Assembly: GCA_029265355.1 (NCBI GenBank)
Contig: JAJUJL010000005.1
Span: 82,208-146,207, forward strand
Direction: 5' to 3'
DNA length: 64,000 nt
From: Chloroflexota bacterium
GTDB taxonomy: Bacteria > Chloroflexota > Anaerolineae > Anaerolineales > UBA4823
Position 1 is the stretch's first letter, and each line of letters opens with the position of its first letter. This document shows, one piece after another, positions 9,493 to 17,058 of the stretch. The notes beneath the pieces were generated by a model. That model made no database searches. It had not been told where the DNA came from and worked only from the letters and a program-made list of their open reading frames with translations. The position numbers and the translations under genes are program-made.

Positions 9493-10188
9493 ATGTCTTC
9501 CCTGTTTGAAGCTTTGCCTCACAGCACATTGGCAGCCGATGTAGCCAAAAACCTGCGCGCCTGGATCGACAGCGGTCGCTTTCAACCCGGGGAATTCCTC
9601 CCTTCCCAGAAAGAACTGGCGGCCCAGTTCGGCGTAGGACTATCCACGATCCGTGAAGCGATCAAGATCCTGACTGCCACCGGCCTGGTGCAGTCTCACC
9701 CGGGAAAAGGCACCTGGGTCAGCGAGGATGCCGCTTTTCGGCTCTTCAAGCCAGCCAGCGCGCCGAACCGGCTCAAAGAGCTCAAGGCCCGCCAGCTTTA
9801 CGAAGCTCGCTCGGTTATCGAGGTGGCGCTTTCGACTTTGGCTGCTGAGCGCGCCACCCCAGAGGAGGTGCAACGAATCTTAGATGCCCAGGATCGCGTC
9901 GAGAATGCCCTGAGCGAAGCAGATTACATCCAGGCCGACATCGACTTTCACCGGGCAGTCGCCGCTGGCGGGCACAACGAAGTGCTGGAGCAGTTCTACC
10001 ATCTCGTGCAAGACCTTTTTTTGCAGGTGGTCACCGAGTTGATCCACCTGCCAAATGTAAAAGAAGCTTCTTTGCCGCTGCAGCGAGCCATCGCCGATGC
10101 CATCGCACGTCGAGATATCGAAGCGGCCCAGCACGCGGCAATGGAGCACATGAATTACATCGCCCGGCTGCTGACCGAATATGAGTGA
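9493..10188 (+). CDS. GntR/FadR-family transcriptional regulator
   Basis: A 231-residue regulator. The N-terminal winged helix (residues about 12-75) shows the GntR signature LRAWIDSGRFQPGEFLPSQK followed by LAAQFGVGLSTIREAIKIL and TGLVQSHPGKGTWVS. The C-terminal part is an all-helical FCD domain (residues about 95-220) with the metal/effector pattern in ADIDFHRAVAAGGHNEVL and the helix IARRDIEAAQHAAMEHM. FCD regulators bind carboxylate ligands. The start at 9493 is fixed by the promoter at 9418-9446. It lies 79 nt upstream of the solute-binding protein of the importer and methyltransferase operon, which it most likely controls in response to the imported compound or a product. Confidence 0.9.
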   Translation: MSSLFEALPHSTLAADVAKNLRAWIDSGRFQPGEFLPSQKELAAQFGVGLSTIREAIKILTATGLVQSHPGKGTWVSEDAAFRLFKPASAPNRLKELKARQLYEARSVIEVALSTLAAERATPEEVQRILDAQDRVENALSEADYIQADIDFHRAVAAGGHNEVLEQFYHLVQDLFLQVVTELIHLPNVKEASLPLQRAIADAIARRDIEAAQHAAMEHMNYIARLLTEYE

Positions 10189-10267
10189 GCAGTCGCCATC
10201 AGGAAATAACACTACCGCAGGCGGATATTTGCATCATCAGTAAACAGGCATACCCAAGGAGCAAAGC

Positions 10268-11560
10268 ATGAAATCCAAATATTTTCTTCTCACTATGCTC
10301 ATCATCTTTAGCCTGCTGCTGAACGCCTGCCAACAAGGTGCTGCTCCGGCCGAGACACAACCACCAGCGCAGGCCGAAACCAAGACTCTCAAAGTTGGTG
10401 TGTTGGGACCTTTCACTGGTCCCAGCGCCCGCGTTGGAGAAGAGTTTAAAGACTCGGTCACCATGGCTTTCGACGCCATCGATTGGACCGTTGGCGATTA
10501 TAAAATCGAAGTGGTTTGGATCGACGGCGAATCCGACCCTGAGAAAGCCACTCGCGCGTATGAAGCGGCGATTACCCGCGACAAGATCGATGTCGGATTC
10601 TTGAACTGGGATGCATCAGAAGTGATCGTGGTGATGGACCTGGCAGCCAGGTATAAAATTCCGCATTTCATGGCGATGGGCACCTCAGACCTTGTCGACG
10701 AAAAATACCATTCCGACCCGATGTACAAGTACTGGGTCGGCAAGGGCTGGCCCACACCATCCAAACTGACCATTGCTTACGTCAATGCCCTGGAAGAAGC
10801 GATTGCCAACGGGCAGTGGCAGGTTTCAGCCAAGCGAGTGATCCTGTACGGCAACGATGATGAATGGAGCCGCGGCTTCACCAAAGCCATCGGCGCCCAA
10901 CTGGCCGATGCTGGCTGGGAGATTGTGGGCGAGGAATACATGCCCATCGGCGAAACTGACTTCTACCCGGTGTTGACGCGCATGAAGAGCATGGATACAC
11001 CACTCATTGCCGGCACCATGGACGACGCCGCTGGCTTTGGCGCATTCATCAAGCAGTCGCGTGAAGTTGGGTTGGAAAGCCTGATCGTAGCTGATGGGCT
11101 TGGCTGGGTTGGTGAATGGTATGAGATGACCGGCGATGCTAGCAACTATGTGATCGACCAGATTCCCGGCTGGACAACCGAAAAGGCCATCGCTTTCCGC
11201 GATGCATTCACTGAGCGTTGGGGTATTGAACCCAGCCCATCTTCAGCCGGTTTGGCTTACGACGAGGCCAATTTCTTTATCAAAATCCTGCAAGAGGCCT
11301 ACAAGGAGTACGGAAAGCTGGACAGCGACACGCTCTACAAGTTCGGCAATGAAAAAGTGATGACTGGACAGGTGACCTACACCGATGGCATCCTGATGAA
11401 GGAATATAAGTTCACGCCTGAGTCGGCGCCGGACTTCGTGGTCGGACCGGACAACTTCACCTTCCCGGTGATCCAGTACATGTCTGGCGTCGGCAAGACG
11501 ATCTGGCCCGCCGCAATGCGGGAGACCGACATCCAGATTCCAGGCTACGCCAACAAGTAA
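10268..11560 (+). CDS. ABC importer solute-binding lipoprotein (Liv/Peripla_BP_6 family)
   Basis: A 430-residue extracytoplasmic solute-binding protein of the branched-chain amino acid/amide type. The signal peptide ends in the lipobox LLNAC with Cys21 as anchor. The mature N-terminus KTLKVGVLGPFTGPSARVGE is the standard first strand and ligand-binding loop of this family, and the two-lobed fold is kept over the usual length. AAGGAGC ahead of the ATG is a good ribosome binding site. It heads an operon with two ATPases, two permeases and an MttB-type methyltransferase. The partner enzyme suggests a methylated amine ligand such as a betaine, rather than leucine; this is inference. Confidence 0.9.
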   Translation: MKSKYFLLTMLIIFSLLLNACQQGAAPAETQPPAQAETKTLKVGVLGPFTGPSARVGEEFKDSVTMAFDAIDWTVGDYKIEVVWIDGESDPEKATRAYEAAITRDKIDVGFLNWDASEVIVVMDLAARYKIPHFMAMGTSDLVDEKYHSDPMYKYWVGKGWPTPSKLTIAYVNALEEAIANGQWQVSAKRVILYGNDDEWSRGFTKAIGAQLADAGWEIVGEEYMPIGETDFYPVLTRMKSMDTPLIAGTMDDAAGFGAFIKQSREVGLESLIVADGLGWVGEWYEMTGDASNYVIDQIPGWTTEKAIAFRDAFTERWGIEPSPSSAGLAYDEANFFIKILQEAYKEYGKLDSDTLYKFGNEKVMTGQVTYTDGILMKEYKFTPESAPDFVVGPDNFTFPVIQYMSGVGKTIWPAAMRETDIQIPGYANK

Positions 11561-11656
11561 GCCCGATTATCTACTCGGTGGGTGGGTGGAAGCGCAGCGC
11601 AGCATTGCGCCTCCACCCACACCGCAATCTCGGAATCCTGGGAAGACTCCACATTT

Positions 11657-12373
11657 ATGCAACCGCTGCTCGAAGTCAATGGCGTGGTGAAGCGCTTTGG
11701 AGGGCTGACTGCCTTGGACGGGGTGAGTTTGAAGATGCTACCCGGAGAGATCTGGGGATTGATCGGACCCAATGGGGCGGGCAAGAGCACCTTATTGAAC
11801 GTCATCGCTGGGGTATTCCGCCCGGATTCAGGCAGCGTGCATTTCAAAGGGCAGCGCATCAGCGGATTGAAGCCAGAGCAGATCTGCCGGCTGGGACTGG
11901 CGCGCACTTTCCAGATCTGTCGCCCTTTTCCAAAAATGACAGCTCTGGAAAATGTACTCGTGGCAGCCACATTTGGCGCACACGGTGATCGGGAGTCTCC
12001 AATGGCGCGAGCAGAAGCCATGCTGGAGTTGGTAGGCTTCCCCGTGCCTGCAAACACGTTGGCTGATTCACTCACCGCGGCTCAACTGCGCCGCTTAGAC
12101 CTGGCGCGCGCTTTAGCCAGTCGCCCGCAGTTGGTGCTGTTGGATGAAGCCGCCGCTGGGTTGACGCCCGGCGAACTGGCTGACCTTCAGCAGCTCATCT
12201 TGAAGATCCGCAACCAGGGAGTGACCTTCTTGATCGTCGAGCACTTGATGCGCCTGATCATGCAGCTTTGCGACAAAATCGTGGTGCTGCACTATGGTCG
12301 TAAGATCGCCGAGGGCGCGCCGACCGAAATTCAAGGCAACCCCGCAGTCGTCAGCGCTTACCTGGGTGAATAA
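11657..12373 (+). CDS. Liv-type ABC importer ATP-binding protein (LivG-like)
   Basis: An ATPase of 238 residues. It starts at the ATG at 11657 (MQPLLEVNGVVKRFGG); an in-frame codon 75 nt upstream would add a non-homologous extension. Walker A is GPNGAGKST near residue 37, the family-specific AxxFQIxRPF segment follows, the signature is SLTAAQLRRLDLARAL, a deviation from LSGGQ that is common in LivG proteins, and Walker B is LVLLDEAAAG near residue 158. The switch histidine is in LIVEHLMR. It energises uptake together with the LivF-like ATPase, whose start lies 4 nt after this stop. It belongs to the operon 10268-16490. Confidence 0.92.
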   Translation: MQPLLEVNGVVKRFGGLTALDGVSLKMLPGEIWGLIGPNGAGKSTLLNVIAGVFRPDSGSVHFKGQRISGLKPEQICRLGLARTFQICRPFPKMTALENVLVAATFGAHGDRESPMARAEAMLELVGFPVPANTLADSLTAAQLRRLDLARALASRPQLVLLDEAAAGLTPGELADLQQLILKIRNQGVTFLIVEHLMRLIMQLCDKIVVLHYGRKIAEGAPTEIQGNPAVVSAYLGE

Positions 12374-12377
12374 AGCG

Positions 12378-13085
12378 ATGCTGGAAGTCAACCACCTTCA
12401 AGCTGGCTACGATTACCTGCAAGTGTTATGGGATGTCAGCCTTTCTGTGCAGCCCGGCGAGTTTGTCGCCTTGATTGGCCCCAATGGCGCTGGCAAAACC
12501 ACCACACTGCGCGCCATCGCCGGCTTGATCGCTCCCCAGGCTGGGACAATCGCCTTTGAGGGTCGCTCGATCGGCGGATGGCCAGCCCACCACATCCACC
12601 GCCTCGGAATCAGCTTTATCACCGAAGATTTGAATCTATTCGAAGGAATGAGCGTGGGGGACAACCTGTACCTGGGGGCATACTCCCACAGAGATAGCCG
12701 GCACATCCGCGCCCGGCTGCAGATGGTATATGAATTGTTCCCTATCCTGGCAGAACGTAAGCGGCAACTGGCAGGCACACTGTCGGGTGGAGAACGGCGC
12801 ATGCTTGCCATCGGGCGCGGCCTGATGTCGCAACCCAAGCTGCTGATGATTGATGAACCTTCCTTGGGCCTGGCGCCCAAAGCAGTGCGCAGCGTCTTTG
12901 CTGCCCTTGAAGCATTGCACCGCCAGGGCGCCACCATTCTGCTGGTTGAGCAAAATGTCAACCAGACCCTCAGCCTGGCGGATCGGGGGTATGTGATGGA
13001 GCATGGCAGAGTGGCGCTCCAGGGCGCCAGCGCCGAGCTGCTGCAGCATGAGTACCTGAAAGACACCTACCTGGGCGCCAGGTGA
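12378..13085 (+). CDS. Liv-type ABC importer ATP-binding protein (LivF-like)
   Basis: The second ATPase of the importer, 235 residues. The ATG at 12378 directly precedes MLEVNHLQAGYDYLQVLWDV, the typical LivF N-terminus; earlier in-frame codons lie inside the preceding gene. Walker A is GPNGAGKTT near residue 34, the signature LSGGERRMLAIGRGL near 134 and Walker B LLMIDEPSLGLA near 153, with the switch histidine position in LLVEQNVNQ replaced by glutamine as is usual in LivF. It probably forms a heterodimer with the LivG-like ATPase. The next gene starts 19 nt downstream. Confidence 0.93.
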   Translation: MLEVNHLQAGYDYLQVLWDVSLSVQPGEFVALIGPNGAGKTTTLRAIAGLIAPQAGTIAFEGRSIGGWPAHHIHRLGISFITEDLNLFEGMSVGDNLYLGAYSHRDSRHIRARLQMVYELFPILAERKRQLAGTLSGGERRMLAIGRGLMSQPKLLMIDEPSLGLAPKAVRSVFAALEALHRQGATILLVEQNVNQTLSLADRGYVMEHGRVALQGASAELLQHEYLKDTYLGAR

Positions 13086-13104
13086 TGGCAGGAGACGGTT
13101 TAGC

Positions 13105-14034
13105 ATGGATCTGGCGATGCTCCAAAATTTCTTCGACTTGAATGCCGATGTCATTCAGGTCGCTCTGACCGGCACACTGCGCGGCGGCCTATATGCGCTG
13201 ATGGCGGTGGGGTTGGCGTTGGTTTTCGGGGTGATGAACATCTGCCATTTTGCTCACGGCGAGTTTTACGTGATCGGCGCCTATGCTGCGTATTTCGCCC
13301 ATGTCGTGTTTGGGCTGGACCCCATCCTGTCAATCGCCAGCGCAGCGATGCTGAGCTTTCTCGCTGGCGCGGTGGCAGAAAAAATATTCTTCCTGCCGCT
13401 GCGGCGGCGCTCCAAGAACGAGTGGGTCATAAACGCATTCCTGCTCACTGCGGGACTTTCTGTGGCGCTGCAGAGTCTGTTCAAGCTGATCTGGGGCGTG
13501 CGTTACCGCGGCATTACCCAATACTGGAAAACCACCTTCGAAGTCCTGCCGGGGATGGCCGTGGCGGCAGACCGCATCGTGGCTCTGGGCATCGCCCTGG
13601 GCGCGATTTTCCTGCTGTGGCTGTTCTTGCAAAAGACGCGCCTGGGGCGCGCTATCCGGGCGGTTTCACAGGATGAACGCGGCGCGATGCTGGTGGGCAT
13701 CGATCTGGATCAAATTTATATGCTCACCTTCGCATTGGGCAGTATGCTGGCAGGCCTGGGCGGCGCCAGTTTGCTATCGCTGACGCCGGCATACCCGTTT
13801 GCCGGCAACAAGCCGCTGATCAGCTCGTGGTTTGTGGTCACCATTGTCGGCCTGGGCAATGTCAGCGGTGCCGTCTTGGGCGGGTTTATCGTGGGCATCT
13901 TCGAGAGCGTGGCATATTTTGCCCTAGGTCAGGGCTGGCAGGACGTGGCCAGCCTGGGGATGCTGATCCTGCTGCTGCTGTTCAAACCCACCGGATTGTT
14001 CGGCACACAGATCAAAAGTGTGTGGGAGCGATAG
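13105..14034 (+). CDS. Liv-type ABC importer permease (LivH-like)
   Basis: A 309-residue integral membrane protein with about eight hydrophobic segments. The family signature near the N-terminus is GGLYALMAVGLALVFGVMN followed by FAHGEFYVIGAYAAY, typical of LivH. The cytoplasmic coupling loop with TRLGRAIRAVSQDERGAML, which contacts the ATPases, is present near residues 175-200. The start is the ATG at 13105 and the gene ends 2 nt before the start of the LivM-like permease, which points to translational coupling. Confidence 0.92.
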   Translation: MDLAMLQNFFDLNADVIQVALTGTLRGGLYALMAVGLALVFGVMNICHFAHGEFYVIGAYAAYFAHVVFGLDPILSIASAAMLSFLAGAVAEKIFFLPLRRRSKNEWVINAFLLTAGLSVALQSLFKLIWGVRYRGITQYWKTTFEVLPGMAVAADRIVALGIALGAIFLLWLFLQKTRLGRAIRAVSQDERGAMLVGIDLDQIYMLTFALGSMLAGLGGASLLSLTPAYPFAGNKPLISSWFVVTIVGLGNVSGAVLGGFIVGIFESVAYFALGQGWQDVASLGMLILLLLFKPTGLFGTQIKSVWER

Positions 14035-14036
14035 CT

Positions 14037-15023
14037 TTGGAGCGAAAAGTCACCTCCCCCCTGCTAACCGCCCGGCTCTGGCTGAGCAGCCTGGGTCTGA
14101 GCCCGGAAATCCTGGCTTGTATCCTGGGGCTGGCGCTGGTGCCGGCCTTCGTGCGCGAAGCCTATATTGTTCGCTTGCTGGCAGTCAGTCTGCTGTTCGG
14201 AGCACTGGCAATGGCGTTCGACTTCACGGGTGGATTTATCAACGCCGTCAATTTTGGTTTTGCCGGCTTCGTTGGCCTGGGCGCATATACTTCGGCATTG
14301 ATCACTGTCCGGCTGGGGGTGAACCCTTGGATCGGGTTGATCGCCGCAGCCCTGGTGACCGGATTGGTGGGTATGTTCACCGGCGCCCTGACTCTGCCGC
14401 TGCGCGGCATATACGTCTCGCTGATGTCCTGGTTTGTCGGCATGGCGCTGATGGCGCTGGCAAATGCGATGGTTGACCTGACGCGCGGGGCGCGCGGCTT
14501 GATCGTTCCCCCGCTGTTCGAATCGGCGAGCACGGTAACTCACCTCTACTTCCTGCTGGGATTGACCGTGCTGCTGTACATCGGGTTGCGCCTGATCATC
14601 CGCTCGCGGGTCGGGCTAGCCTTTCGCGCCATTGGGCAGAACTACGACGCAGCGCGTGCTTCAGGCGTCAACCCTACCCTGTATAAAGTGCTTAATTTCA
14701 CCCTGTCCAGCGCGGCAGCGGGGCTGCTGGGCGGCTATTATGGGCATTTCGTCGGCATCCTCACCCCAGATCTGATGGATACCTGGCACACAATGGAGGT
14801 GATGGCGCTGGCGTATATCGGCGGGGCTGGCAGCCTCCTGGGAGGCGTTTTTGCCGCGTTTTTATTCATCCCATTGTTCGACTCGCTCAAGAGCCTGATG
14901 GAATACCGCCTGATTATTTATGGATTAAGCCTGGTGTTGATCATGATTTTTTACCCAGCCGGATTAGCAGGGTTATACCAGGTTGTTAAGACCAAACTCG
15001 AATTTCGAAAGAGGAAACCTTAA
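14037..15023 (+). CDS. Liv-type ABC importer permease (LivM-like)
   Basis: The partner permease, 328 residues. I place the start at the TTG at 14037, 2 nt after the LivH stop, with GGGAG about 8 nt upstream. The reading frame is open far upstream inside livH but that part has no membrane character. The body contains the LivM hallmark GFINAVNFGFAGFVGLGAYTS and the coupling loop SRVGLAFRAIGQNYDAARAS, with about nine hydrophobic segments. The gene is followed 3 nt later by the methyltransferase, so importer and enzyme are one translational unit. The start codon choice is the only uncertain point. Confidence 0.9.
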   Translation: MERKVTSPLLTARLWLSSLGLSPEILACILGLALVPAFVREAYIVRLLAVSLLFGALAMAFDFTGGFINAVNFGFAGFVGLGAYTSALITVRLGVNPWIGLIAAALVTGLVGMFTGALTLPLRGIYVSLMSWFVGMALMALANAMVDLTRGARGLIVPPLFESASTVTHLYFLLGLTVLLYIGLRLIIRSRVGLAFRAIGQNYDAARASGVNPTLYKVLNFTLSSAAAGLLGGYYGHFVGILTPDLMDTWHTMEVMALAYIGGAGSLLGGVFAAFLFIPLFDSLKSLMEYRLIIYGLSLVLIMIFYPAGLAGLYQVVKTKLEFRKRKP

Positions 15024-15026
15024 GCA

Positions 15027-16490
15027 ATGAAAGCTGTAAACTCGATCTCTTACAACAGCCCACAATTCTCCGTGCTCTCCGACAGCTCAATCCAGGATAT
15101 TCACCTGGCGGCGCTGGAAGTGCTGCGCCGCACTGGCATCCGCTTCCATCACCGCGGGGCGCTGGAAATGCTCAAAGAGGCTGGCGCTTTTATCTCCGAC
15201 GGCAACCTGGTGAAGATGCCCGCCAGTATGGTAGAAGATGCCTTATCGACGGCGCCCAGCCGGGTGATCATGTGCGACCGCAGCGGCGAACCGGCAGTGT
15301 TCCTGGAAGGCGCCCGCACCTGGTTCGGCACCGGCTCGGACTGCGTCACCTACCTCGATCCATACACGGGTGAAGCCCGCCCCTTCACTCAGAAGGATAT
15401 CCAGGACGCTTATCGGCTGGTGGACGCGCTGCCCAATATCCATTTCCTGATGTCAGTCGGCATTCCCAAGGACATCGACCCAGCGCTGACTTATGATGTG
15501 CAGATGGCGAACATGCTGGAATACACCACCAAGCCGCTGGTCTTCGTCACCAACGACCGCGCCTCCTGCCAGCGGGCGATCGATATGGCGGCGGCAGTGG
15601 CAGGCGGTTACGAGGCGCTGCGCGAGCAGCAGCACATCCTGCTCTACTCCGAGCCCAGTTCGCCTTTGCAGCAGTCCGAGACCGCCGTGGATAAGCTGCT
15701 GCTGATGGCAGAGTACGGGCTGCCGGTGGTGCATTCTCCAGGCCCGCAGATGGGCGCGGTAGCGCCGATCACCATGGCAGGCGGGCTGGTGATGTCATTG
15801 GCCGAGATCATGAGCAGCCTGGTGGTGCACCAGATGGTGCGCCCGGGGGCGCCATTCGTGTTTGGCGCCGGGCTGCACCACATGGACATGAGCGCCATGC
15901 AGATCTGCTATGCATCGCCAGAATTTCAGCTCACCAAAGCTGCTGTTGCCGAATTGGGCCGCTGGTATGGGCTGCCCACCTGGGGCTATGCCGGCTGTTC
16001 CGACTCAAAGGTGATGGACGAGCAGGCGGCGCTGGAGGCCATGCTCTCGGTGGTGATGGCGCGTCTGTCCGGCTCGAACCTGATCCACGACGTGGGCTAC
16101 ATGGAAAGTGGACTGGCCACCTCGCTCGAAATGATTGTCTTGACCGATGAGCTGGTGGCAATGACCGATCACCTGATGAAGGGCATCGAGGTAAATGCTG
16201 AGACGCTGCTGGTGGATGAACTGCACCGGGTGGGACCAGGCGGCAATTTCCTGGGCACCGACGCCACCTTGAAGTATTTCCGCTCCTTCTGGTTCACCAA
16301 ACTGCTGGACCGCAAGCGCCGTCACGATTGGGAGCAAAAGGGCAGCACAACCCTCGGCCAGCGTTTGAATGCGAAGGTCAAGAAAATCCTGGCCGAGCAT
16401 GGCGCAGCGGGCAGCTCACCTAAACCTCTGGATCCGAAGGCAAAGCAGGCAATCCAGGAGATTCTGGCAAGCGCCAAGACGAAAGACTGA
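15027..16490 (+). CDS. MttB-family (trimethylamine/quaternary amine) methyltransferase, non-pyrrolysine
   Basis: A 487-residue TIM-barrel protein of the trimethylamine methyltransferase (MttB) superfamily, which moves a methyl group from an amine to a corrinoid protein. Family segments include the N-terminal EVLRRTGIRFHHRGALEMLK, GSDCVTYLDPYTGEARPF, and the core YAGCSDSKVMDEQAALEAML. There is no in-frame TAG, so it is not a pyrrolysine enzyme; non-pyrrolysine members characterised elsewhere act on glycine betaine, proline betaine, carnitine or similar compounds. It ends the importer operon. No corrinoid protein, reductive activase or second methyltransferase is encoded in this window, so those must be elsewhere. 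The exact substrate is not readable from sequence. Confidence 0.88.
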   Translation: MKAVNSISYNSPQFSVLSDSSIQDIHLAALEVLRRTGIRFHHRGALEMLKEAGAFISDGNLVKMPASMVEDALSTAPSRVIMCDRSGEPAVFLEGARTWFGTGSDCVTYLDPYTGEARPFTQKDIQDAYRLVDALPNIHFLMSVGIPKDIDPALTYDVQMANMLEYTTKPLVFVTNDRASCQRAIDMAAAVAGGYEALREQQHILLYSEPSSPLQQSETAVDKLLLMAEYGLPVVHSPGPQMGAVAPITMAGGLVMSLAEIMSSLVVHQMVRPGAPFVFGAGLHHMDMSAMQICYASPEFQLTKAAVAELGRWYGLPTWGYAGCSDSKVMDEQAALEAMLSVVMARLSGSNLIHDVGYMESGLATSLEMIVLTDELVAMTDHLMKGIEVNAETLLVDELHRVGPGGNFLGTDATLKYFRSFWFTKLLDRKRRHDWEQKGSTTLGQRLNAKVKKILAEHGAAGSSPKPLDPKAKQAIQEILASAKTKD

Positions 16491-16523
16491 CCCTCTGGCC
16501 ACGAAAGCGCAGCGAACCCTATC

Positions 16524-16562
16524 AAAAAAGGCCCCCAAAGGTTGTTAGAAGCCTTTGGGGGC
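16524..16562 (-). terminator. Rho-independent terminator of the ileS-HIT unit
   Basis: An 11-bp perfect stem (16531-16541 with 16552-16562, GCCCCCAAAGG pairing CCTTTGGGGGC) with a 10-nt loop is followed on the minus strand by six T. It lies 33 nt after the stop of the minus-strand HIT gene. No T run exists on the plus side, so it serves the minus strand. Confidence 0.9.
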
Positions 16563-16594
16563 TGCATCTATCAGAGGCCAGGTATCCAGGTGAA

Positions 16595-17053
16595 TCAACG
16601 CTCCTCAAAGTAAGCCCGCAATTGGGCGGCTGTCGCCTCAATCGCCTGCGCGGAAAACGGACGCTTCAACCCTGAGCCCTGCAATAGCTCATACCACATC
16701 TGGCGCAGCGCCAGCGGGATGTTCCCTGCCGGAAGATTCGGCATTCGCGGCAGGATGTGGAAATGCACATGGCGGAGGCCCTCTCCGTAGCTGGCAACAT
16801 GGACGCGCTGCGGTTGCAGAGTTTGCTCTACGGCTTGCACCACCTTATGCAGGAATGGGCCAAGCGCCGCCTGCTCGTCCAGGTTGAGCGCAGACAGGCT
16901 CTCGGTGTGCCGGCGCAGCGCAACGAAACCCTGCCCGGCCGCCAGCAGCGGCGCGCTGTGCAAGTAAAATGCCCAGCACCGATCAACGAGCAGGATTCCG
17001 CCTGGTGGAAGCGCATCGCCTGCCAGCGTGCTGCAGATCAGGCAGTTTTTCAA
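16595..17053 (-). CDS. HIT-family protein (galT/Ap4A-hydrolase-like subgroup)
   Basis: A 152-residue HIT protein with the histidine triad HVHFHILPR and the N-terminal metal/cluster-like pair CLICSTLAG. It is longer than HinT and closer to the branch of small uncharacterised HIT hydrolases acting on nucleotidyl bonds. The start is a TTG at 17053, only 5 nt after the ileS stop, and the gene is closed by a strong terminator. It is therefore co-transcribed with ileS under T-box control. A link between isoleucyl-AMP quality control and this hydrolase is possible, since HIT proteins can hydrolyse aminoacyl-adenylates, but that is inference. Confidence 0.88.
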   Translation of the reverse strand: MKNCLICSTLAGDALPPGGILLVDRCWAFYLHSAPLLAAGQGFVALRRHTESLSALNLDEQAALGPFLHKVVQAVEQTLQPQRVHVASYGEGLRHVHFHILPRMPNLPAGNIPLALRQMWYELLQGSGLKRPFSAQAIEATAAQLRAYFEER

Positions 17054-17058
17054 TGGTG

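Noticed and set aside
11657..12373. Degenerate ABC signature LTAAQ as a sign of an inactive ATPase.
   Set aside because: Deviating signatures of this type are common in LivG-like proteins, and all other motifs are normal.
15027..16490. Pyrrolysine in the MttB-family protein.
   Set aside because: There is no in-frame TAG; the frame is continuous from start to stop.
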